7,090 nt of DNA from an uncultured Lachnospiraceae bacterium (GTDB lineage Bacteria > Bacillota > Clostridia > Lachnospirales > Lachnospiraceae). The notes below the pieces were generated by a model, which was not told where the DNA came from, searched no databases, and was given only the letters and a program-made list of their open reading frames with translations. Numbering within the stretch: position 1 is the first letter of the stretch; each line of letters starts with the position of its first letter. This document shows positions 1 through 5,774 of the stretch, piece after piece. A program made the translations under genes and the position numbers. The stretch spans positions 1 through 7,090 of the forward strand of contig CANSYV010000070.1 in the NCBI GenBank assembly GCA_947651335.1, written 5' to 3'.

Positions 1-1
1 A

Positions 2-820
2 TCCAGACAGGATAATATGTGTTGGGATAGGCAGAGTGTTTTGATCAGTGATTATAAAGATGTGGTGGAGAAAATGGAGCCAGAGGATCTGACCAGTGTC
101 TGGAAAGCGGCAAAGAAATTCAACAAAACGCTGAAAAGCAACAATTTATATGGGGATGTTTTCGGTGAGTCGGACAGCGGGCTGAAAAATACAAAATACT
201 GGAAAGTCTTAAATGCTGCCGGGGATGGTGTAATGGGCTATATTTCTATTCCCAAAATAAATATAGAGCTTTCCATTTATCACGGAACAGGGGATGATGT
301 TCTGCAGACAGGCGCCGGACATCTCAATGGAAGTAAGCTGCCCATCGGCGGAAAAGGGAACCACAGCGTGATTGCGGCGCACAGGGGGCTTCCCAGCGCA
401 AGACTTTTTACAGATATTGATCAGATTGAAAAAGGAGACGCTTTTTATCTCCACATTTTGGATAAGACGCTGGCGTATCAGGTAGACCGTATACTGCCTA
501 TGGTAGACAAGGATGATATGGATACCTTGAGCGATGCGCTTAAGATAGAGAAAGGGCAGGACTATGTGACATTATTTACCTGCACTCCTTATGGGGTGAA
601 TACTCACAGGCTTCTGGTACGTGGAAGACGGAGACCTTATGATGGGAAAGAAGCCGTGCAAAGTGCAGGAGAATCTATGTTAAGAGCAGTACAGAATTAT
701 TATATGTTATATCTGCTTATGGGATTGTCTGTAACGCTGCTGGTGATATTTTTCATGAGATTCTTATTTAGGCGGAAGAATAACAGAAACATAAGGAAAG
801 ATGAGAAGGGTGGGAAGTGA
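2..820 (+). CDS. Class C (pilus-type) sortase, 5' end outside the window
   Basis: This is a membrane-bound cysteine transpeptidase that cleaves TG-type sorting signals and joins pilin subunits outside the membrane. Numbering from the first ATG in view (17), the barrel begins around residue 71 with GVMGYISIPKI and IYHGT. The catalytic triad is visible as H122 (AAHRG), C189 (TLFTCTPYG) and R198 (THRLLVRG). A C-terminal membrane helix at about 229-251, followed by basic residues, is typical of class C. The frame is open to the left edge, and the residues just after position 1 (SRQDN...RQSVLISDY) match the stretch that normally follows the N-terminal membrane helix. The real start, with that helix, therefore probably lies upstream and ATG 17 is internal. 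The usual lid motif DP[FWY] appears to be replaced by DVF at residues 47-49. The stop overlaps the next gene's start (TGATG). GC content by eye is lower than in the following genes. The family call is firm; the exact substrate is inferred. Confidence 0.93.
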   Translation, partial: SRQDNMCWDRQSVLISDYKDVVEKMEPEDLTSVWKAAKKFNKTLKSNNLYGDVFGESDSGLKNTKYWKVLNAAGDGVMGYISIPKINIELSIYHGTGDDVLQTGAGHLNGSKLPIGGKGNHSVIAAHRGLPSARLFTDIDQIEKGDAFYLHILDKTLAYQVDRILPMVDKDDMDTLSDALKIEKGQDYVTLFTCTPYGVNTHRLLVRGRRRPYDGKEAVQSAGESMLRAVQNYYMLYLLMGLSVTLLVIFFMRFLFRRKNNRNIRKDEKGGK

Positions 821-1812
821 TGATGAAAAGATGTAAAAAAGCAAACGCGTGGGTATTGGCGCTGGCGATTCTGATTTCCCTGCTGGCAGTTCCGAAAGTA
901 TACGGGGCCGGCGGCATTGATACAGGGCGTGCGTGCAGTTTGTCCCTTGCCATGGACGGCCAGTACCCGGAATTGGATAACTTAACGGTTCTGGTGAAAG
1001 TATACCGGGTGGCCAGCGTGGCCGCGGACGGAATCTACACAGACCTGGAGGGTTTTGAGGGCCTGGACCTTTCGGGGGTGGACAGTGAGACCACGGCACA
1101 GCAGTGGTCAGATCTGGCAGCCAGGGCGGCTGAAATCGTGGCGGCGGGAGGCATGGCACCCACGGCACAGACCCAGCTTCAGAAGCAGCCGGGGCAGGAG
1201 CACTCCACAGGCCGTATAGAAGGCCTTGCCGCGGGGATGTACCTGGTGGAAGCGGAATCTGTAGAGTCCGCGGAGTATACCTACAACTTTATCCCCTATC
1301 TGGCAGCCCTGCCGGGCAATTATTATGCCAGCACAGGGGACGATACATGGGTCTACGATGTGGATACCGCGTTAAAACCGGAACAGCAGCCCCGTCTGGG
1401 CAGTCTGGTGATAGAAAAAGCCCTGACAGATTACAACACGTCCTTGGGAGATGCCGCGTTTGTGTTCCAGGTGGAGGGCACTGTGGGCAGCGGCCAGTCC
1501 GCCCGGGTTGTGTACAGCAACGTGGTATCTCTGGTCTTCGATGGAGCAGGGGAAAAATCCCTGCAGATTGATGATCTCCCGGCAGGAGCCCAGGTGACGG
1601 TGACTGAAGTTTACAGCGGAGCCAGTTATCAGGCGGTTACCAATCCAGAGCAGACGGCTGTGATTACGGCAGGCGGCCAGCCGGAGCGGGTGCGTTTTGA
1701 AAATACCTATAACCAGAGCCCTAACAGCGGCTCCAGTATTGTAAATCATTTTAGCTATGAAGATGGCGTATGGACGCCGGAACAGTTGACGGACAGTTCC
1801 AATGAATCGTAG
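820..1812 (+). CDS. Secreted two-domain pilin-like surface protein lacking a sorting signal
   Basis: The protein has 330 residues if it starts at ATG 820, which overlaps the sortase stop by one base. GTG 817 and ATG 823 are alternatives, and the ribosome site is GAAGGG at 805-810. A signal peptide spans about residues 1-29, ending VYG or VYGA. Residues ~38-187 resemble the N-terminal module of Gram-positive pilins (VKVYRVASV, then GLAAGMYLVEAE). Residues ~194-297 form an Ig-like module of the kind that recurs in such pilins (LGSLVIEKALTD ... IDDLPAGAQVTVTE ... RVRFENTYN). The lysines near these strand starts could form isopeptide bonds, but this is not shown. Unusually, the C-terminus (ending LTDSSNES) has no LPXTG-like motif, no hydrophobic segment and no basic tail. 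The product should therefore be released, be held by a partner, or act as a non-covalent tip or matrix protein. Its place directly after the sortase supports a role in the fibre. Confidence 0.85.
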   Translation: MMKRCKKANAWVLALAILISLLAVPKVYGAGGIDTGRACSLSLAMDGQYPELDNLTVLVKVYRVASVAADGIYTDLEGFEGLDLSGVDSETTAQQWSDLAARAAEIVAAGGMAPTAQTQLQKQPGQEHSTGRIEGLAAGMYLVEAESVESAEYTYNFIPYLAALPGNYYASTGDDTWVYDVDTALKPEQQPRLGSLVIEKALTDYNTSLGDAAFVFQVEGTVGSGQSARVVYSNVVSLVFDGAGEKSLQIDDLPAGAQVTVTEVYSGASYQAVTNPEQTAVITAGGQPERVRFENTYNQSPNSGSSIVNHFSYEDGVWTPEQLTDSSNES

Positions 1813-1821
1813 ATGACAAAA

Positions 1822-1827
1822 AGGAGG
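1822..1827 (+). promoter_or_regulatory. Ribosome binding site AGGAGG fixing the start at 1837
   Basis: A perfect AGGAGG lies 9 nt before ATG 1837. It also lies inside the reading frame opened by ATG 1813, which directly follows the upstream stop and has no ribosome site of its own. This argues for 1837 as the start. Confidence 0.8.
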
Positions 1828-1836
1828 GGAAAGGCG

Positions 1837-2376
1837 ATGAAGAAGTATTTGAATAAAAAGTGCCTTTGTCTGGCGGGGGCTGCCTTTTTGCTGGCCGGCA
1901 GTGTGACAGTGGGAAGCGCTATGGCCTATTTCACCACATACGCCACGGCTTCCGGAGGAGCCCAGATCAGTCTGGGATTTACCGAGACAGTGCCCAGGGA
2001 AGAAATTCCCATTGTGGACTGGACGAAACGGATATCTGTGGACAATACAGGCAGTGTGGACTGCTTTGTCCGGGTGAAAATCTTTGCCGGAGAGAAGTTC
2101 CGGGAACATCTGGATGAGAATATATCCGGGGAAGGCTGGACCAAGGGCCAGGAGCCGGACGAAAACGGTTACTTCTATTATTATTATGACCAGGTAGTGC
2201 CTGCAGGGGGGACTACGGAAAATCAGCTGACAGCGCATATCGATAACATGGAAAGTACAGAGGACTTTAACGTCATCGTAGTTCAGGAATCCACACCTGT
2301 GCTTTACGATGCAGACGGCAGCCCTTACGCGGACTGGAATGTGGTTTTGGATTCTGTACGTAACAGCTACGATTAA
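1837..2376 (+). CDS. TasA/camelysin-like fibre protein with SipW-type signal peptide
   Basis: The protein has 179 residues and probably forms a secreted beta-sandwich fibre subunit. Its N-terminus has the layout of SipW substrates: lysines, a hydrophobic core, then GSAMA followed at once by YFTTYATASGGAQISLG. This parallels TasA, where cleavage falls just before an aromatic-containing A-F/Y-F segment. Cleavage after residue 30 would leave about 149 residues. Residues 68-82 (SVDNTGSVDCFVRVKI) carry the N-x-G-x-x-D-x-[FY]-V-R-V strand shared with the next gene. A tyrosine run occurs at 112-117. There is no C-terminal anchor. It is shorter than the next gene's product and lacks that protein's AVQ...WG ending. 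A SipW-type peptidase lies four genes downstream in the same operon. Metallopeptidase activity (camelysin, M73) is not supported by any motif I can see. The family-level call is good; the structural role is inferred. Confidence 0.83.
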   Translation: MKKYLNKKCLCLAGAAFLLAGSVTVGSAMAYFTTYATASGGAQISLGFTETVPREEIPIVDWTKRISVDNTGSVDCFVRVKIFAGEKFREHLDENISGEGWTKGQEPDENGYFYYYYDQVVPAGGTTENQLTAHIDNMESTEDFNVIVVQESTPVLYDADGSPYADWNVVLDSVRNSYD

Positions 2377-2381
2377 GGAGG
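2376..2381 (+). promoter_or_regulatory. Ribosome binding site AGGAGG fixing the start at 2390
   Basis: AGGAGG overlaps the stop codon of the previous gene (TAA 2374-2376) and sits 8 nt before ATG 2390. The frame is open upstream to an ATG at 2309 inside the previous gene, but that site has no signal peptide and no ribosome site. Confidence 0.8.
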
Positions 2382-2389
2382 GTGGGGAC

Positions 2390-3148
2390 ATGAAGAAAAT
2401 AAGAACCTTTTTAATCAAACCGGCGGTTCTCCTGTCACTGGCCGCGGTTCTGCTGGCCATGAGCACCCTGGGAAGCGCCCGGGCGGCATTGACCTATTAC
2501 AGTGAGAATTACTCCGCCCAGGTGACCGTTTCCAGTATCGGCGTCAGCCTTATGGAAAACGGGGAGAGGATCAGCTGGCGGGATTACCAGCATCAGAACG
2601 GAGAATGGAATGAGGGGACAGGAAGGCTTCTGCAGAATCTGCTGGCAGAGGGAGAAAAGCTGGCACCGGGGAAAGCCTATCCGGAGCGGCTCAGCGCGTC
2701 CAACAGCGGACAGATTGATACCTATGTGCGGGTGATTGTATACAGGGACTGGGAAAACGCTGACGGAGTCAGAGATACCACCCTCTCCCCGGATATGATT
2801 AATCTGGGCTTGGCTTCGGGACAGGGATGGATCTTAGATGAGAACGCTTCCACGTCGGAGCGTCTGGTGTTCTATTACAGCAGAATTCTCTCCCCGGGAC
2901 AGGAAAGCCCTGCTCTTTGCGATACATTGACTATCAGTTCCGATATAGCCAGGAAAGCAAAAGAGACAGTTACAGAAGGGGAAAATGGCTATAAAACCAT
3001 TACCACAAGCTATCTCTACGACGGCTATCGTTTCAATCTCACAGCGGAAGTGGATGCCGTGCAGACCCATAATGCCCAGGAAGCCATCAAGAGCGCATGG
3101 GGCGTAGATGTGAACATCGCGGCAGACGGAACTTTGAGTCTGCAGTAA
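2390..3148 (+). CDS. Second TasA-like fibre protein with SipW-type signal peptide
   Basis: The protein has 252 residues and is a larger relative of the preceding product. The N-terminus has basic residues (MKKIRTFLIK), a hydrophobic stretch at ~11-26, then GSARA followed by ALTYYSENYSAQVTVSSIGV, again the SipW-substrate layout. Cleavage is expected near residue 32. The shared core strand is at 105-116 (NSGQIDTYVRVI), preceded by APGKAYPERLSA, a segment typical of the approach to this fold. Residues 161-182 (FYYSRILSPGQES ... DTLTIS) fit a second sheet. The C-terminus contains AVQTHNAQEAIKSAWG at 223-238, a recurrent ending in clostridial SipW-substrate proteins. No membrane anchor or sorting motif is present. 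The gap from the previous gene is 13 nt, which implies co-expression. It could be the main fibre subunit with the smaller protein as an accessory, or the reverse; the sequence does not decide this. Confidence 0.84.
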   Translation: MKKIRTFLIKPAVLLSLAAVLLAMSTLGSARAALTYYSENYSAQVTVSSIGVSLMENGERISWRDYQHQNGEWNEGTGRLLQNLLAEGEKLAPGKAYPERLSASNSGQIDTYVRVIVYRDWENADGVRDTTLSPDMINLGLASGQGWILDENASTSERLVFYYSRILSPGQESPALCDTLTISSDIARKAKETVTEGENGYKTITTSYLYDGYRFNLTAEVDAVQTHNAQEAIKSAWGVDVNIAADGTLSLQ

Positions 3149-3150
3149 TG

Positions 3151-3156
3151 AGGAGG
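3151..3156 (+). promoter_or_regulatory. Ribosome binding site AGGAGG favouring TTG start at 3166
   Basis: AGGAGG lies 9 nt before TTG 3166. The competing ATG at 3148 forms a TAATG overlap with the upstream stop but sits before this site and would translate through it, adding MRRCQE ahead of the signal peptide. I see no better ribosome site for 3148. Confidence 0.65.
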
Positions 3157-3165
3157 TGCCAAGAA

Positions 3166-3987
3166 TTGAGGAAAAAAATAATATGCCTGAGTCTGGCTGC
3201 GGTTCTGAGCCTGAGCGGAGCACTGCCTGTATGCGCAGAGGATCATACAGGTTCCGGAAACTGGCAGGTAACCTTCGACGGCAGTAAGATGAACAGTAAT
3301 TTCCGCTCCGCCCAGATTGCGGAGGAAGCTGCCAGCATCCAGCCGGGGGACAGTATAGACCTGCAGGTGGCATTGAGAAATTCCGGCAGTAAGGATACAG
3401 ATTGGTACATGACCAATGAAGTGCTGGCCACACTGGAAGACAGCCAGCAGACAGCTGAGGGAGGCGCGTACAGCTACCGCCTGTCCTATGAAGCTCCCGG
3501 CGGCGGGGAAGACGTGCTATATGACAGCCAGTCCGTGGGCGGGGAAGGAGACAGCAATAAAGCAGGGGAGGGCCTTTACCAGGCAACCGGCTCCCTGAAA
3601 GATTATTTCTTCCTGGATACCCTGGCAAACGGGCAGAGCGGTACCGTCCATCTGAACATAAAGCTGGACGGGGAAAGCCAGGGAAATGATTACCAGGATA
3701 CATTGGCGGCACTGCAGATGAACTTTGCCGTAGAAGAAGTAGAGCGGGGTGCCGTGACAGTTACCGTTACCCCCACGCCCATTACCCGCACCAATACCGT
3801 GCGCAGAACACTGGAGCAGAGTTCGCCGAATCTGATTCCACTGGCGGTACAGACCGGCGACCCCACCCAGATTCTGCCCTGGTGTCTGGCGGCTCTGGCA
3901 GCCGGAGTCGTATTTTTGATTCTGGGAGCTGCGGCCATGAAAAGGCGCAGAGGGGACAGCGAAGAAGAAGGGGGGAGCCAGGAATGA
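3166..3987 (+). CDS. Wall-anchored TasA-related protein with VQTGD-type sorting signal
   Basis: The protein has 273 residues from a TTG start. A standard signal peptide (MRKKIICLSLAAV..., about 1-24, ending VCA before EDH) replaces the SipW type, so ordinary signal peptidase is the likely processor. Residues ~30-192 look like the same beta-sandwich class as the two upstream proteins: IQPGDSIDLQVALRNSGSKDTDWYM at 58-82 parallels their core strand, and NDYQDTLAALQMNFAVEE closes the domain. A Thr/Pro-rich linker (VTVTVTPTPITRT, 197-209) leads to VQTGD at 228-232, a hydrophobic helix at ~237-257 and KRRR, which together form a complete wall-sorting layout. The motif is degenerate, with V where LPXTG has P. 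The natural inference is that this protein is the sortase substrate and roots the TasA-like fibre in the wall. The 15-residue acidic tail after KRRR is longer than usual. It overlaps the next gene by 4 nt (ATGA). Confidence 0.82.
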   Translation: MRKKIICLSLAAVLSLSGALPVCAEDHTGSGNWQVTFDGSKMNSNFRSAQIAEEAASIQPGDSIDLQVALRNSGSKDTDWYMTNEVLATLEDSQQTAEGGAYSYRLSYEAPGGGEDVLYDSQSVGGEGDSNKAGEGLYQATGSLKDYFFLDTLANGQSGTVHLNIKLDGESQGNDYQDTLAALQMNFAVEEVERGAVTVTVTPTPITRTNTVRRTLEQSSPNLIPLAVQTGDPTQILPWCLAALAAGVVFLILGAAAMKRRRGDSEEEGGSQE

Positions 3988-5060
3988 AAAAGTTGAAAAA
4001 ACAGGGAAAGAAATTACTGCTGTTTCTGGCTGCGGCCTGTCTGACATGCAGTTTCCCTGCGGCCCAGGTTCAGGCAGCATCCCCGAAACCATATACTTAT
4101 ACTGTGAGAATTCTGGCAGGTAACCAGGGGACATTCACTGGCAGTATCCGTCTGTCCGTGGACCACAGAAAAAGCGAGAGTACTTCCAAAAGCAAGGTAA
4201 AGACCACCAAGAACATGGTGACCATCACCGGTCTGGCAAAAGACGACATCATTACTCTTGACAATATCAACACAGACTCTGTGAAGCTGAATGCCGGCGG
4301 GAAATATTATGTGAAGGGAATCCGCAAGAGCGGCCGGGACAACAATGAGGTGGCCACCTCCGCCCTGCGGGTAGACCGGGATGCGGACTATGTGGTGGCT
4401 TACGGCGTGCAGGGCGATATGACAGCTTATACCGTTAATTATCAGGACGCCGCAGGAGCCCAGGTACTTCCAAGCGAAACCTTTTACGGCAATGTGGGCG
4501 ATAAGCCTGTAGTTGCGTATAAATACAAAGAAGGCTACGAGCCGGAAGTAATGGCACTGACCAAAACCCTGTCAGCAGACGAATCAGAAAATGTATTTAC
4601 CTTTGTCTATAATCAGACCACACGGGAAGTGATTACCCGCCAGGTGGGAACACCAGGCACAACCACCAGCACCGTGACTGAACTTATACCAGGAGCCCCT
4701 GCTCCCGCGGCGCCTGCGCCTGCGGCAGCAGCGGATGAAGGCGGGGCGGATGCGGCGGCAGATGAAGGGGAAGACGAAGGGGCAGATGCGGGAGCGGCGG
4801 ATGAAGGCGCAGGTGAAGAACAGGCTCCTGTCCAGGAAATCGGCGACCAGGAAGTGCCCCTGGCCAATCAGGACTTAAAAGACCTGGACGAAGAAGAAAC
4901 ACCAGCCGGAGACATTCAGTTAGACAAAGTGGTAAAAAAAGGAATGCCCCTGGCAGCCTCCATCGGAATCGCCATAGCGGCAGCGGCAGCTCTCGCAACA
5001 CTGTTTGTGATGGTGAAAAAGCATAAAAATAAGAAAGGGGCTGTGGTCAAATCTGAATAG
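3984..5060 (+). CDS. MucBP-like surface protein with acidic/Ala stalk and C-terminal membrane anchor
   Basis: The protein has 358 residues and starts at ATG 3984 with a G-rich ribosome site at 3969-3976. A signal peptide spans ~1-31 (ending AQVQA). Residues ~36-147 form a domain with YTYTVRILAGNQGTF, KYYVKGIRKSGRDN and DADYVVAYGVQGDM, a pattern I recognise from clostridial surface proteins beside MucBP repeats. Residues ~148-210 are MucBP-like (AYTVNYQDAAGAQVLPSE, YGNVGDKPVV, NVFTFVYN); that family binds mucins or glycans in some bacteria. Residues ~236-280 are a low-complexity Pro/Ala then Ala/Asp/Glu/Gly stalk. DQEVPLAN at 288-295 resembles the D-E-x-x-P-L-A element found near the C-terminus of Lachnospiraceae surface proteins. 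A membrane helix (~321-344) and KKHKNKK follow. There is no TG-type sorting motif, so it is probably membrane-held with the stalk crossing the wall. Glycan binding is inferred, not shown. Confidence 0.82.
   Translation: MKKLKKQGKKLLLFLAAACLTCSFPAAQVQAASPKPYTYTVRILAGNQGTFTGSIRLSVDHRKSESTSKSKVKTTKNMVTITGLAKDDIITLDNINTDSVKLNAGGKYYVKGIRKSGRDNNEVATSALRVDRDADYVVAYGVQGDMTAYTVNYQDAAGAQVLPSETFYGNVGDKPVVAYKYKEGYEPEVMALTKTLSADESENVFTFVYNQTTREVITRQVGTPGTTTSTVTELIPGAPAPAAPAPAAAADEGGADAAADEGEDEGADAGAADEGAGEEQAPVQEIGDQEVPLANQDLKDLDEEETPAGDIQLDKVVKKGMPLAASIGIAIAAAAALATLFVMVKKHKNKKGAVVKSE
4690..4830 (+). repeat. Low-complexity Pro/Ala to Asp/Glu/Ala stalk-coding tract
   Basis: This GC-rich tract repeats gcrgatgaagg- and gcggcg-type units and encodes APAPAAPAPAAAADEGG followed by several ADEG-like units. 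It is imperfect rather than a clean tandem repeat. It probably encodes a flexible, acidic, protease-exposed spacer. It may vary in length between strains by slippage. Confidence 0.6.
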
Positions 5061-5088
5061 ACAGAAAAGACAGCCAGGGTATTTCTTA

Positions 5089-5625
5089 TTGAACGGCGGA
5101 AAAACTGGAAAAACGAAAAAAAGCCCGGTGGCTGCGGTATGCAGCACACTGGGCGCTCTTTTATTAGCGGCACTGGTGATACTCTGCCTGCCGCTGACTC
5201 TCCCCCGGGTATTGGGATATCATATTTATACCGTAGTCAGCGGAAGCATGGAGCCGGCCATACCTGTGGGCAGCCTTCTCTATATCCAGAAAGCCCGGCC
5301 CCAGGATATGAAAACAGACGATATCATCGCCTTCTACGGGGGAAAGGACTCCACTTCCATTATCACCCACCGGGTGGTGGAAAACCGGCCTCTTATGGGT
5401 GAATTCATCACCAAAGGGGACGCTAACGCCAGGGAGGATGTCTCTCCCATTTCTTATGATGATTTTATTGGAAAGGTGCGCCTGTCTGTCCCGAGAGCCG
5501 GGGAAGCCGCCCAGGTATTCTCCAGCACCCCCGGGAAGGTTACGGCAGTATGTTTGATCGGGCTGGCTGTGGTGCTGCAGGGGGCGGCGGCTTTGGCGGA
5601 GAGGAAGGGTTCCAAAGATGAATAG
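5089..5625 (+). CDS. sipW: SipW-type signal peptidase I (S26B, Ser/His)
   Basis: The protein has 178 residues from TTG 5089, with a weak AGGG site at 5076-5079 and a 28-nt gap from the previous gene. A CTG upstream in frame cannot be excluded, but no ATG serves. A membrane helix spans ~14-38, then LGYHIYTVVSGSMEP carries the nucleophile S53. ITHRVVE supplies H94 in place of the lysine of ordinary bacterial signal peptidases, and TKGDAN (D111) with a second aspartate at D117 fits the ER/SipW branch. A second membrane helix spans ~150-170. This architecture matches Bacillus SipW, which matures TasA and TapA. It should cut the signal peptides of the two TasA-like products in this operon on the outer membrane face. 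The symbol denotes family similarity, not proven orthology. Confidence 0.92.
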   Translation: MNGGKTGKTKKSPVAAVCSTLGALLLAALVILCLPLTLPRVLGYHIYTVVSGSMEPAIPVGSLLYIQKARPQDMKTDDIIAFYGGKDSTSIITHRVVENRPLMGEFITKGDANAREDVSPISYDDFIGKVRLSVPRAGEAAQVFSSTPGKVTAVCLIGLAVVLQGAAALAERKGSKDE

Positions 5626-5632
5626 GGTGGTT

Positions 5633-5687
5633 AAAAACACAAGATATGCGGACGAGGATGAATGAAGAATGCAAATCTTGTGTTTTT
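5633..5687 (+). terminator. Intrinsic terminator closing the surface-fibre operon
   Basis: Arms 5633-5645 and 5675-5687 are perfectly complementary over 13 bp (AAAAACACAAGAT and its complement). TGC 5647-5649 can also pair with GCA 5671-5673 inside the loop. The descending arm ends in five T's, and the ascending arm begins with five A's, so the structure could stop transcription from both sides. It lies 8 nt after the signal peptidase stop. The stem is AT-rich and the loop fairly long. Confidence 0.75.
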
Positions 5688-5701
5688 CTTTGCAGAAATT
5701 G

Positions 5702-5731
5702 TTGACAGAATTGCACTTCCCGGGGTATAAT
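5702..5731 (+). promoter_or_regulatory. Near-consensus sigma-A promoter
   Basis: TTGACA at 5702-5707 and TATAAT at 5726-5731 are both perfect hexamers with an 18-nt spacer, one longer than ideal. Transcription should start near 5738-5740 and read into the membrane-protein genes. The spacer contains the small palindrome CCCGGG. No clear operator flanks it. Confidence 0.85.
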
Positions 5732-5774
5732 GAAAAACACACAAAAGCAAAATCAGGTATTGGGGTGTTGCTGT

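Noticed and set aside
17..19. ATG 17 as the true sortase start
   Set aside because: The frame is open to the window edge and the encoded residues match the segment after the N-terminal membrane helix, so the gene probably begins upstream.
764..1168. Pro-rich minus-strand frame of 134 codons
   Set aside because: It is antisense to the signal peptide and first domain of the pilin-like gene and has biased, implausible composition.
1372..2466. Long minus-strand open frame of 364 codons
   Set aside because: It lies opposite two genes with signal peptides and AGGAGG sites, spans their junction, has no domain-like pattern or ribosome site, and fits the antisense openness common in GC-rich coding DNA.
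3949..3957. RGD tripeptide in the anchor protein
   Set aside because: It follows the KRRR stop-transfer residues, so it would face the cytoplasm and be removed by sorting; it cannot act as an integrin ligand.
2834..4134. Further minus-strand open frames (2834-3712, 3517-4134)
   Set aside because: They are antisense to well-supported surface-protein genes, with Cys/Pro/Arg-rich translations and no recognisable signal or ribosome site.
4613..5001. Pro/Ala/Ser- and Leu/Pro-rich minus-strand frames
   Set aside because: They are mirror translations of the low-complexity stalk tract and not independent genes.
5658..5705. Fifteen-codon Cys-rich ORF (MNEECKSCVFLCRNC) after a GACGAGG site
   Set aside because: It covers the loop and descending arm of the terminator and ends inside the -35 box; chance is the simpler explanation.
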